Source: Planctomycetaceae bacterium UBA6172 (lineage in GTDB: Bacteria; Planctomycetota; Planctomycetia; Pirellulales; Pirellulaceae). Taken from it: a stretch of 53,993 nt of DNA. Shown here piece after piece: positions 33,900-42,680 of this stretch. The stretch is taken from NCBI GenBank assembly GCA_002422955.1, contig DITY01000238.1:7945-61937 (forward strand). Reading direction: 5' to 3'. Both the position numbers and the translations under genes were made by a program. How positions within the stretch are numbered: position 1 is the first letter of the stretch; the number at the start of each line of letters is the position of its first letter. The notes under the pieces were generated by a model, which saw only the letters and a list, made by a program, of their open reading frames with translations, was not told where the DNA came from and ran no database searches.

Positions 33900-35642
33900 T
33901 CAGCCCTGACCGCCAGCATGCGCCGGTTGGCTGACCGGTTTGGTCGTCTGCGCCTCATCGGGCGATTGAATCGGATCGAGAAAGACGTAGTTCTGATCCT
34001 GCTCGCTCCAGCCGAGGCCGGTGAAATCGTAGGGGTCACCGACGACGGGCGGGCGGGAGAAGTTGTAGAACGGGGGTGGGCTGGTGCATTGCCATTCCAA
34101 CGTCACGCCACCCCACGGATTCGGCGGAGCGAGCCGGCCGTTGAACATCGAGTGCAACAATACCAGCCCTGCGATCAAGAGTCCGATGCCCAGGATGAAG
34201 GCGCCAACACTGCTCAACTGATGCAGGAAAGCGAACTCGGGATCATAGGTCGCATAGCGGCGAGGCATGCCACGGCTGCCGAGGACAAACTGCGGCAGAA
34301 AGGTCATGTTGAAGCCAATGAATACGACCAGACAGGAAACCTGACCCCAGAGCTCGTTAAACATTTTGCCGCTGATCTTCGGCCACCAATGAAACAGTCC
34401 GCCGAGGAACGCGACCATCGTCCCACCCATCATCACATAGTGAAAGTGAGCGACGATGAAGTAGGTGTCGTGCAGGTGCAGGTCGACCGAGAGCACTCCC
34501 AAAAATAGTCCGGTCAAGCCACCGATCGTGAACAGGAAGAGGAACGATATCGCATAACACATCGGCGTGGTCAGGCTGATCGACCCCTTGTAGAGCGTAG
34601 CCAACCAGTTGAAGACCTTGATCGCCGAGGGAATCGAAACGGTGAAGGTCAGCGCGCTGAAGATGATGGTCGTCAGCGAACTCATGCCGCTGGTAAACAT
34701 GTGGTGTCCCCACACCAAGAAGCCGAGCAACGCGATCGCGACCGACGAATAGGCGATGAAACGGTAACCGAAGATGTGTTTGTGCGAGTGCACACTGATT
34801 AATTCGCTGATGATGCCGAAGGCCGGCAAAATCATGATGTAAACGGCCGGGTGGCTGTAGAACCAGAAGAAGTGCTGGTACGTCACCGGGTCGCCGTTGT
34901 ACTCAGGGTCAAAAATCCCGATGTGCAAGGTCCGTTCAGCGATCAACAGGAGCAGGGTAATCCCGAGCACTGGCGTGGCCAGCACCTGGATGATGCTGGT
35001 CGAATAAGTTGCCCAGAGGAACAAAGGCATCTTAAACCAAGTCATGCCCGGCGGCCGCATCGTGTTGATGGTCACGATGAAATTGAGCCCGGTGAAGATC
35101 GAGCTGAAGCCGAGGATGAAAGCGCCCATCGTCGCCAAGATCACCGAAGTCTGAGTGGTCGTGCTGTAGGGGGTGTAAAACGTCCACCCGGTATCGAGCC
35201 CGGTCCCCAGCAGCGCGCCGACGAAAAACAAGGCACCGATCACCCACAGATAAAAGCTGGTCAGGTTCAATCGCGGGAATGCGACGTCCTTAGCGCCCAG
35301 CATGACGGGGACCAGGAAGTTGCCCAACGCCGCGGGGATGCTCGGGATGATGAACAAGAAGACCATGATCGCGCCGTGCAGCGTGAACACCTGGTTGTAG
35401 GTGTCATTGCTGGCGAACAGGGCCCCGGTCGGCGACATCAAGTGGCCGCGAATACCCAAGGCCAGCAAACCGCCGCCGAAAAACGCGGTCAAAACGCCGA
35501 CCAGGTACATCACCCCGATCCGTTTGTGATCGAGGGTAAACGCCCAACTCAGCAACCCGCTGCTGTGCTTCAGGTAATTATCACCCTCCGCCACTTTGCC
35601 AGGATTGAACCCTCGGCTCCGCCCGACCGCATGCTCGGCCAT
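33900..35642 (-). CDS. ctaD: Cytochrome c oxidase subunit I (A2 type)
   Basis: 580 residues with about 12 membrane spans. It carries low-spin haem, high-spin haem and CuB and reduces O2 while pumping protons. Ligands: FTLHGAIMVF (low-spin haem), WFYSHPAVYIMILP and WGHHMF (CuB; the former with the cross-linked Tyr), and HDTYFIVAHFHYVM (haem ligands). Where A1 oxidases have the D-channel Glu in GHPEV, this has YSHPAV, the A2-type motif known from Rhodothermus and Thermus caa3 enzymes. The K-channel Lys is present in SIPSAIKVFNW. It is the last gene of the act-sco-cox operon, 93 bp after coxB. No subunit III or IV gene follows. Confidence 0.96.
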   Translation of the reverse strand: MAEHAVGRSRGFNPGKVAEGDNYLKHSSGLLSWAFTLDHKRIGVMYLVGVLTAFFGGGLLALGIRGHLMSPTGALFASNDTYNQVFTLHGAIMVFLFIIPSIPAALGNFLVPVMLGAKDVAFPRLNLTSFYLWVIGALFFVGALLGTGLDTGWTFYTPYSTTTQTSVILATMGAFILGFSSIFTGLNFIVTINTMRPPGMTWFKMPLFLWATYSTSIIQVLATPVLGITLLLLIAERTLHIGIFDPEYNGDPVTYQHFFWFYSHPAVYIMILPAFGIISELISVHSHKHIFGYRFIAYSSVAIALLGFLVWGHHMFTSGMSSLTTIIFSALTFTVSIPSAIKVFNWLATLYKGSISLTTPMCYAISFLFLFTIGGLTGLFLGVLSVDLHLHDTYFIVAHFHYVMMGGTMVAFLGGLFHWWPKISGKMFNELWGQVSCLVVFIGFNMTFLPQFVLGSRGMPRRYATYDPEFAFLHQLSSVGAFILGIGLLIAGLVLLHSMFNGRLAPPNPWGGVTLEWQCTSPPPFYNFSRPPVVGDPYDFTGLGWSEQDQNYVFLDPIQSPDEAQTTKPVSQPAHAGGQG

Positions 35643-35735
35643 GATTCCGCTACCTAATGATGGAATGATACAATTGACAATTAAAACGATAACCGAGAAA
35701 CGTCACGCGGCCAAACGGTTCGGCCGCGGATCGAA

Positions 35736-36818
35736 TTACTTGCTCATCGTTTTCAAGTACGCAATGATGCTTTCGATGTCGTCGTCCGACAGTTGGCCCT
35801 TGTAGCTGGGCATCACCGGACTGTAGCCAGCGACAATCTTGCTCTTGGGCTCAAGGATCGACTCGCGAATGTAGGACTCGTCGACAATCCCCTTACCGCC
35901 GCCCACATATTCCCGCTCGCTACCGAACCCGCCCGCGAAACTGGGGCCGACCCGCTTGCTGCCGTCGAGCGAATGGCACGAGGCACAACCCCGCCGCTCA
36001 TACAGCAGCTTGCCATACTCGGCCGGAGACTGATCCGTTCGACCACTGTACTTTTTAATCCAGTCGTTCAGATCCTCGCGGGTCTCATGCACCACCACGA
36101 CGGTCTGCATCATGGAGTGGTCTTTGCCGCAGTATTCCGTGCAATACAGATCGTGGAACCGGTAACCATCCTCGGTGAATTGGTATTTCTCCCGATCGAA
36201 CACCCCGCCGTTGTTCTCCTTGGCATCCTTCCAAGCAGCCTCCAGTTCGGACTCGCTGACCCGCTCACTGGCAACCGTGGGCTTGAACCACATTTCGTTG
36301 TAACGGCCAGGAACGATGTCTCGTTTGACGCGGAACGCCGGGATGAACAGGCTGTGGATCACGTCGCTGGAACGCATCGTCAATTTGGTCGGCTGTTCAT
36401 TGAGTAGGTGCAATTCCGGATGGATAACGCCATTGCCATAGTCCATCGTCCAACCCCACTTGAACGCCTTAACCGCGACCGCATCGGAACCGTCGGGCGC
36501 GCCCTGTTGGTCGAGGTAACCCAAAGCTCCCTTGACGAAAATCCAGACCAGCAGGAACGAAGGGAGAACAGACCAGGCGATTTCCAGCGGCGTGTTGTGC
36601 GAAGTCTGACTTTCTGCCGGCTCCCCCTTCTTCTTCATGTACCGGATCGAGAAATACGCGAGCGCGATCGTGATCGGAACCATGAAGAAAATGCAGATGT
36701 ACAACACCAGCATGAAAGTCGAATCGACCTGATCACTGAAGCTTGACGCTGACTCGGGGAACCAAAATCGGTTGGTGTAGTCGCCGATCAGGTGGGGTCC
36801 GGAAATCATCTTGTTCAC
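35736..36818 (-). CDS. ctaC: Cytochrome c oxidase subunit II with fused cytochrome c (caa3 type)
   Basis: 360 residues. Two membrane helices (about 34-58 and 80-99), then the CuA cupredoxin domain and a C-terminal cytochrome c. CuA ligands: H155 (DVIHSLFIP) and C226, E228, C230, H234 and M237 (CTEYCGKDHSMM). Haem c: CASCH at 278-282, with the distal Met in YSPVMPSYKG. Between FKP near 180 and YCTEYC at 225 there are about 35 residues more than usual (SERVSESELEAAWKDAKENN and on), an insertion in the CuA domain close to the copper loop. The start is GTG at 36818 or ATG at 36809. The fused cytochrome is expected to take electrons from the alternative complex III encoded upstream. Confidence 0.95.
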   Translation of the reverse strand: MNKMISGPHLIGDYTNRFWFPESASSFSDQVDSTFMLVLYICIFFMVPITIALAYFSIRYMKKKGEPAESQTSHNTPLEIAWSVLPSFLLVWIFVKGALGYLDQQGAPDGSDAVAVKAFKWGWTMDYGNGVIHPELHLLNEQPTKLTMRSSDVIHSLFIPAFRVKRDIVPGRYNEMWFKPTVASERVSESELEAAWKDAKENNGGVFDREKYQFTEDGYRFHDLYCTEYCGKDHSMMQTVVVVHETREDLNDWIKKYSGRTDQSPAEYGKLLYERRGCASCHSLDGSKRVGPSFAGGFGSEREYVGGGKGIVDESYIRESILEPKSKIVAGYSPVMPSYKGQLSDDDIESIIAYLKTMSK

Positions 36819-36911
36819 GGGTGGATGGATGGAATCAATTGAAAATCGGATGCGGTGACGCCTTCACGGTTGATTAACCGCTGAGCGGTCGGCATCGACA
36901 ACCATGACGGC

Positions 36912-37778
36912 TCAGGGACAGGGCTCCGCCACCAAGGCGGCCGCGGCGGAACGCTTGCGACCGAGCCAATACGGAATCAGTGTAGCCAATAGGACGATCA
37001 CCGTCGTTGCGGCAGCAAGTCGCATCAGTCGCCATGCGGCCAACACGTAACTGCCCTGCTCCGGGTCGTAGCTGAAACACCACATGATGAATTGGTCGAC
37101 CGGCGAGCCGATCGTGCCATCGCCGGCGTCCAGCAGTGCCAACTTGGTCTGTTCGGCAGGAAAGGCAACGTCGAGCGAATAACGAGAGATCACCCCTTTG
37201 GGGGAAATGAAGGCGAGCATGGCAGGATGATAATATTCGCCGGATTTCGCATCGTAGGTGTACCGGAACCCGACCGCGTCGGCCAACTTTCGAATCGCGG
37301 TCTCCCTCGCGGTGCAAAAGTTCCAACCCGCTTCGGCGCCAGGTTGCCGGTCGAGCATGGCGACATACCGCTGCTTAGTCTGGCGGATCTTTTCCGTCGT
37401 CTCTCGAGGGTCGATGCTGACGGTCAAAATGCGAAAATCTTTCCCCAACTTGAGATCGAGTTGGTTGAGCGTTTCGACCAAGGCATTCAGCTGCACGTTG
37501 CAGAGGACCGGACAATTGCTGTAATTCAGCGTCAGCAGCACCGGTACTTTACCGTCAAAGTAGTAACCGGACTGAGTCGGTTGGCCCTGGGAATCGATCA
37601 GGGGAATGTCCAGCGGCAGCGACTCACCGAGCTTTTGTTCGACCGTCACGTCCTCGACCTGCTTCGGCACCCGATCATTCAACTGAGCGTTCACCGGCCG
37701 GACGCTCAATCCAGAAACGGCGACGAAACAAACGCAGATTGCTAACCGGACGAACCGGGGAGTAAGCATATTCACCAT
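36912..37778 (-). CDS. SCO1/SenC copper chaperone with C-terminal membrane anchor
   Basis: 288 residues. It helps metallate the CuA site of subunit II. An N-terminal signal (FVRLAICVCFVAVSGLSV) is followed by a thioredoxin fold with copper ligands C89 and C93 (NCPVLC) and H184 (EYYHPAML); ILTVSIDPRETTEK is the usual Sco segment. Near the C-terminus is a membrane helix (AATTVIVLLATLIPYWL), so it is anchored there; most Sco proteins are anchored at the N-terminus. The start may be ATG at 37778 or 37769. It sits between the small membrane protein and coxB, just where an assembly factor for CoxB would be useful. Confidence 0.92.
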   Translation of the reverse strand: MVNMLTPRFVRLAICVCFVAVSGLSVRPVNAQLNDRVPKQVEDVTVEQKLGESLPLDIPLIDSQGQPTQSGYYFDGKVPVLLTLNYSNCPVLCNVQLNALVETLNQLDLKLGKDFRILTVSIDPRETTEKIRQTKQRYVAMLDRQPGAEAGWNFCTARETAIRKLADAVGFRYTYDAKSGEYYHPAMLAFISPKGVISRYSLDVAFPAEQTKLALLDAGDGTIGSPVDQFIMWCFSYDPEQGSYVLAAWRLMRLAAATTVIVLLATLIPYWLGRKRSAAAALVAEPCP

Positions 37779-37791
37779 CGAGTGGAAAGGT

Positions 37792-38112
37792 TTAGGTGCC
37801 TTCCGTTTGGTCAGATTGGGACGCATCCGCTTGAACCGATTGGCTGACGACGTTCTTGATCGCCCGATCGATGGGGATCGTGAATTTGCCATCATCCGGA
37901 TTGACTCCGAAATTTTCGAGTGACTGAGTTTGGGATTTCAAAATCGCCGCCGCTTCGCTCACCGAAGGGGCCAACGCCTTCTCGCGGCTGACGTAGTTGT
38001 ACATGCCGAAGTACACCACTTGAACCGCCAAAATCGTGATTACCGTAACCGCAATCGAAATCAGGCTGATCGCGGTGATTCGCGAGATCGGTAAATCGTC
38101 GTACTGGGCCAT
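37792..38112 (-). CDS. Small single-TM protein in the actG position
   Basis: 106 residues from the ATG at 38112. One strong membrane helix (ITAISLISIAVTVITILAVQVVYFGMYNYV, about 11-40) follows a short N-terminus (MAQYDDLPISR). The outer part has KSQTQSLENFGVNPDDGKFTIPIDRAIKNVVSQ, then an acidic Gln/Ser-rich tail. No known domain is recognised. It lies between actF and sco with gaps of 54 and 13 bp, so it is certainly in the operon. In clusters with ActG, a small membrane subunit follows ActF, so this may be a diverged ActG or an accessory subunit of the supercomplex; this is inferred from position only. Confidence 0.75.
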   Translation of the reverse strand: MAQYDDLPISRITAISLISIAVTVITILAVQVVYFGMYNYVSREKALAPSVSEAAAILKSQTQSLENFGVNPDDGKFTIPIDRAIKNVVSQSVQADASQSDQTEGT

Positions 38113-38166
38113 CGTTTCAGGATCGGTTGAGGCGAACTGGATTAAAAAGGACGACAAACGGACGGA

Positions 38167-39438
38167 TCAAATGTTCTCGAACGCGAGCGATTCGGGAAGC
38201 CGCGGGTCGCGAACGGCCAAAATCTTGACCTGCTTGCAACGGGTGAACCACAGCATCCCTCCGATGTACAGGCCGAACATCCCCAACGTCAAAAGCAGGC
38301 TCACCAAAATACCGCTCGCACCGCCCAGCGTCGGACCGGCCTGCGGCATGACGATCCAATACAGGTCGAAGAAATGAACGACCAGCAAGTAGATCGACCA
38401 CGCGAATACCAGCTTCGGGCGGCGACGGACGTGGCGAGACAACAATCCGAGGAAGGGGAACAGCCAATGGAAGAAAATCATCAGGTAAGAGATGCTATGC
38501 CACGGTCCCTGCATGCGGGTGTAGAACCACTCAGTCTCTTCGGGGATGTTGGCATACCAAATCAGCATGAACTGGCTGAAGGCGATGTAGGTCCAGAACG
38601 TGACAAACCCGAACAGGAACTTGCCCAAATCGTGGTAGTGTTCGATGGTGACTTCGTCACGAATCGCGCCGCGAGATTGCAACAGGTACGTCGCCACCGT
38701 GACCGCGCTGTGGGCTGCCAGCATGCTGCCGGCGAAAATATAGACGCCGAACATCGTGCTGTACCACATCGGCGCCAGGCTCATCAACCAGTCGAAAGCG
38801 GCAAAAGTCGTGACCAACGAGAAAATCATGACCGCCGGCCCACTCCGAGCCTGCATTCGCTCGGTCAGCGTCAACTCGCCCGTTTCGTCCTGCAGGCGAC
38901 TGAGGCGGAAATAATAAATCGCCAAGCCCGACAGGAGGACCAGATAAATGGCCGAACGCACTGAGAACCAACCGCTGTTCAAATAGCGAAGCTTTTCCTC
39001 CCACGTACTCGCCGGAATGCCATGCGAATCGCCGAACCCGGCGTCGCTCCAAGGGTAGAGCACGCCAGACGGGCTCCACGACGCCAACAAGATCGGAATG
39101 AACAGCAACGCCAGCGCCGGGATCGCGATCATGAAGATTTCGGCAACCCGTCGAATCACCACGCTCCAGCCCGCTCGGCAAAGATGCTGGATCAAGACGA
39201 AGAACAAGCAGCCCAAGGAAATGGAGAAGCAAAAGGTGAAGGCGACCAGGTAGGCCGACATCGTGAACCGCCACGATTCCGCCGCATCCCCTGGACCGGC
39301 GACTGCCCCAATCAGGAAGCCGATGATCAACATCGCGCCGCCGACGGCGGCCAAGGGAACCGCCAGGGCTGCCAAAGACGCCGGCAACTGAAACGAAGGG
39401 TCGTCAGCCGTTTTCAGATGATGTTTGTGTTCGGACAT
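38167..39438 (-). CDS. actF: Alternative complex III subunit ActF
   Basis: 423 residues, about ten membrane helices and no cofactor motif. ActF is paralogous to the NrfD-like ActC and forms the second membrane half of the complex, facing the quinone pool. Visible segments: LAALAVPLAAVGGAMLIIGF (first helix), LIQHLCRAGWSVVIRR, FDWLMSLAPMWYSTMFGVY, and IPEETEWFYTRMQGPWHSISY, all typical of ActF. MSEHKHHLK is a His-rich N-terminus. It is separated from actDE by 117 bp and from the small downstream gene by 54 bp, on the same strand. Confidence 0.92.
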   Translation of the reverse strand: MSEHKHHLKTADDPSFQLPASLAALAVPLAAVGGAMLIIGFLIGAVAGPGDAAESWRFTMSAYLVAFTFCFSISLGCLFFVLIQHLCRAGWSVVIRRVAEIFMIAIPALALLFIPILLASWSPSGVLYPWSDAGFGDSHGIPASTWEEKLRYLNSGWFSVRSAIYLVLLSGLAIYYFRLSRLQDETGELTLTERMQARSGPAVMIFSLVTTFAAFDWLMSLAPMWYSTMFGVYIFAGSMLAAHSAVTVATYLLQSRGAIRDEVTIEHYHDLGKFLFGFVTFWTYIAFSQFMLIWYANIPEETEWFYTRMQGPWHSISYLMIFFHWLFPFLGLLSRHVRRRPKLVFAWSIYLLVVHFFDLYWIVMPQAGPTLGGASGILVSLLLTLGMFGLYIGGMLWFTRCKQVKILAVRDPRLPESLAFENI

Positions 39439-39555
39439 GCGTCGAAATCAGGGATCGAATGGAGGACCAATGTTGACCGTCCGAAGGGGGCGGTATTCGC
39501 AGTGGCCGTGGTGATCAAACGGGGTATTACAAAAATCGGTCACCGACCGATGGGC

Positions 39556-41175
39556 TCATGGAATCGCCTTGGCGGCCGCGTCGGCCGGTTTCTGCTTCGC
39601 CGCCTCGGCTCGCTTCAATTCGGCTTCGGCCGCTTTCTTTTGCTCAGCCTCAGCAGCCGCGGCCAATTTCGCTTCGACCTCGGCCTTCAGCTTCTTCAAT
39701 TCATCTCGCTTATCAACAGGTAGGTCGTCTACGTCGGCGTTCTGACTCGCTTGCATGGCGCGAACGTAGGCCACGATCGCCCAGCGATCACTCGCCTTGA
39801 TCTGCGATCCGTATCCGGACATCTTGCGAATACCATTGCTGATCGTGCTGAACAGCTTTCCATCGGGGTAAACGTCCTGATACAAAGTATCTTGATGGAG
39901 CGACGAGGGCTGGACCCACGCCGTCGCCAGAATCCGTTGCGCGCGACGATTCACCAAGCCGTTGCCCCGCCCGTCATTGCCGTGGCAAGTCGCGCAATAG
40001 ATGTCGAACTGGGTTCGGCCCCGCTCAACCACCTCGACCGACAATTCCAGCGGGTTCTTTCGCAGCCAAGGCGTCGTATCCTCGGACGTTACCGCTGCCC
40101 CCGTGGGACTGGGGGCGGGTTCGACCACGGCGGGGTTCAGTTCGGTGGCGGGAGATTCCGCGGCCGGGGGTGCTGTCGCGGCTTCGGCCGGTTCCGCTTC
40201 GGCGGCAGGCTGGTCGGTTGCCGGGACCGCATCGGCGGGCTGTTCGGCCGCCGCTTCGGCATCCGCCGTGGCGTCTTGCGGATCGTCAGGATAAAGCATC
40301 GCGCGAACCAAACGTTCGGCCCGGCCGGAATCGCGACGGGCCAATTCGTCCATATCGATTCCCGAATAGAAATCGAGCTCACGGTCGAATTGGCCGACCG
40401 CTACCGTGCCGGGAACGTCTGGCCGCATCGAACGCCCGTCCGCAAACAGACTGGTCGTCATCTGCGCGCCCTTGGCCGGCGAAAAGTCCATGTCGAAGAA
40501 GACATGGAAACGCGGGGAGCTGCTGTTGGTGACCCGCATCCGCGCGACGAGCAGCAGCGGGATCATCGACAGAAAAATCACGGAGCCCAGCACGATCCAC
40601 AACCACTTGGGCGATTGAGTGCTGGTGTCGTCTTCGTAGACGTCAACCAGATTCGCGCCTCCGGCATCCGTTAACAACCGGGCGACACCCTTGTGATTGA
40701 ATCGTGGGTCGGCCGAATCGATGAACAGAAAGAACTTATCATCCGTCGCGCGGTCGAAACCCGGGTCGGTGAAGATCGGATTGCTGAACTTTGGCAACCC
40801 GTTCAAGGCCAACATGCCGAAGAACGCACCGAACGAGGCCAACAGGATGGTTAACTCGAAGCTGACCGGGATGAACGCCGGCATCGAGAAAAACGGCTTG
40901 CCGGAAATGATGTACGGGTAATCAAAGGTATTCATGAAAACTTGCATGAACACGCCGATCGCGGTGCCCGTCAGGCCGCAGGCTAGCGCGATCCAAGGGA
41001 GCGCGGTCGGCTTGATGCCCAAAGCCTTGTCGATCCCGTGGACGGGAAACGGCGTGAAGGCGTCGGTCTTGACGTAACCCGCGTCACGGACACGCCTGCA
41101 AGCGGCCAGCAGCGGGTCGACCGCATCGAACTCGGCGTAAACGCCGTGGAGCTTTTTGTTGGACTTGTCGGTCAT
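39556..41175 (-). CDS. Fused ActD-ActE subunit of alternative complex III
   Basis: 539 residues joining two subunits that are usually separate. Residues 1-183 are the DUF3341/ActD part: HGVYAEFDAVDPLLAACRRVRDAGY, two membrane helices (about 58-82 and 102-126) and DDKFFLFIDSADPRFN. Residues 191-212 are a further helix, followed by a spacer (to 300) and an Ala/Pro/Glu linker (300-365). A monohaem cytochrome c follows: CATCH at 394-398, VYPDGKLFSTISNGIRKMSGYG with the likely distal Met452, and WAIVAYVRAMQ. This is the ActE function. The C-terminal 55 residues are a charged Ala/Lys/Glu helix. It begins 15 bp after actC; no separate actE is in the window. Confidence 0.9.
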   Translation of the reverse strand: MTDKSNKKLHGVYAEFDAVDPLLAACRRVRDAGYVKTDAFTPFPVHGIDKALGIKPTALPWIALACGLTGTAIGVFMQVFMNTFDYPYIISGKPFFSMPAFIPVSFELTILLASFGAFFGMLALNGLPKFSNPIFTDPGFDRATDDKFFLFIDSADPRFNHKGVARLLTDAGGANLVDVYEDDTSTQSPKWLWIVLGSVIFLSMIPLLLVARMRVTNSSSPRFHVFFDMDFSPAKGAQMTTSLFADGRSMRPDVPGTVAVGQFDRELDFYSGIDMDELARRDSGRAERLVRAMLYPDDPQDATADAEAAAEQPADAVPATDQPAAEAEPAEAATAPPAAESPATELNPAVVEPAPSPTGAAVTSEDTTPWLRKNPLELSVEVVERGRTQFDIYCATCHGNDGRGNGLVNRRAQRILATAWVQPSSLHQDTLYQDVYPDGKLFSTISNGIRKMSGYGSQIKASDRWAIVAYVRAMQASQNADVDDLPVDKRDELKKLKAEVEAKLAAAAEAEQKKAAEAELKRAEAAKQKPADAAAKAIP

Positions 41176-41190
41176 GGGTATCGGTGAGCG

Positions 41191-42597
41191 TCAGTGATTG
41201 CCGTGATGATGATGAAGTTGCCCGGCCAAGGTCGATTTCACTTCGGCCATATTGATCAAGGGCATGAAGCGACAGAACAGCAGGAACAGCGTGAAGAACA
41301 AGCCGAACGAACCGACCAACATCGACCAATCGACCCAAGTCGGGCCGAAGTAACCCCAGGCGCTGGGGAGGTAATCGCGAGACAGACTCGTGACGACGAT
41401 CACGAACCGCTCGAACCACATCCCGATGTTGACGAAGATCGAAATCACGACGATCCGCCACGGAGTCGTGCGATTGGCCTTGAACCAAAACAGCTGTGGG
41501 CTGATCACGTTGCAGGTAACCATCGTCCAATAAGCCCACCAATAGGGGCCGAAAGCACGGTTGACGAAGGCAAACTTTTCCTCGCCAACTTGACCATACC
41601 AGGCGATGAAGAACTCGGTCCCGTACGCCAAACCGACAATCGTGCCGGTCGCCAAGATGATCTTGCACATGTTTTCCAAGTGCCGGACGGTGATCAGCTT
41701 CTCGAGCGAGTAGATGTGCCGGGCCGGAACCATCAAGGTCAACACCATCGCGAACCCGCTGAAGATCGCCCCGGCGACGAAGTACGGCGGGAAAATGGTG
41801 GTGTGCCAGCCGGGCACCTGGCTGACCGCAAAGTCGAACGAAACGATCGTATGGACGCTCAAAACCAGCGGCGCGGCGAGCGCCGCGAGCAACGCATAAG
41901 CCTTTTCGTATCGCATCCAGTGACGCGACGATCCGCTCCAGCCGAGCGATAGGATGCCATAAGCCATCCGCCGCCACTTATTGGTCGAGCGATCGCGGAA
42001 GGTTGCCAGGTCGGGAATCATCCCCATGTACCAAAACAGCAACGACACTGTGCCGTAGGTGCTGACCGCGAAAACGTCCCACAAGAGTGGGCTACGGAAC
42101 TGCGGCCACATCCACAGGTTCAAGCTGGGATAGGGGGCCAACCAAAACGCGAGCCATGCGCGACCGACGTGGATCCCGGGGAAAGTCCCGGCGCAAACGA
42201 CGGCGAAGATCGTCATCGCCTCGGCGGCCCGGTTGATGCTGGTCCGCCAATCCTGACGAAACAGATACAGCACCGCTGAAATCAGCGTCCCGGCGTGGCC
42301 GATACCAACCCAGAACACGAAGTTGACGATCGGCCAACCCCAGAAAACCGGGTTCATGTTCCCCCAGACGCCTACCCCCGTGTAAATCAAGTAAGCAATG
42401 CAAATCCCGAACCAAGAGGCGAGTGTCGCGGAGATCAAGAAGCCGATCACCCAGGCTCGGCTGGGTGGACGTTCCGCGATCTGGGAGACCATCTCGGTAA
42501 CCGAGTGGTAGGTCGTCGTCTCACCCAGGACCAGTGGCGCGCGTTCGCCCGGCCGTTCCACGGTGTTGTCCAGACCTTGGGGGATTGCGAGTGACAT
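41191..42597 (-). CDS. actC: Alternative complex III subunit ActC (NrfD-like quinol-binding)
   Basis: 468 residues with about ten membrane helices, of the NrfD/PsrC family. In the known structures, ActC forms the main quinol site at the membrane face below ActB. Segments seen: SRAWVIGFLISATLASWFGI, GIAYLIYTGVGVWGNMNPVFW, FWVGIGHAGTLISAVLYLF (with the conserved HAGT), and MWFERFVIVVTSLSRDYLPS near the C-terminus. A short His-rich tail ends the protein (HHHHGNH). It follows actB after 83 bp and precedes actDE by 15 bp. Confidence 0.94.
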   Translation of the reverse strand: MSLAIPQGLDNTVERPGERAPLVLGETTTYHSVTEMVSQIAERPPSRAWVIGFLISATLASWFGICIAYLIYTGVGVWGNMNPVFWGWPIVNFVFWVGIGHAGTLISAVLYLFRQDWRTSINRAAEAMTIFAVVCAGTFPGIHVGRAWLAFWLAPYPSLNLWMWPQFRSPLLWDVFAVSTYGTVSLLFWYMGMIPDLATFRDRSTNKWRRMAYGILSLGWSGSSRHWMRYEKAYALLAALAAPLVLSVHTIVSFDFAVSQVPGWHTTIFPPYFVAGAIFSGFAMVLTLMVPARHIYSLEKLITVRHLENMCKIILATGTIVGLAYGTEFFIAWYGQVGEEKFAFVNRAFGPYWWAYWTMVTCNVISPQLFWFKANRTTPWRIVVISIFVNIGMWFERFVIVVTSLSRDYLPSAWGYFGPTWVDWSMLVGSFGLFFTLFLLFCRFMPLINMAEVKSTLAGQLHHHHGNH

Positions 42598-42680
42598 GTA
42601 TCCGAAATTCAGTAAGGAATTACTCGTTCAAAAATCGCTGGGCTTCTCCGATTACGTCACCGGCGAAGCGAGTGGACCGA

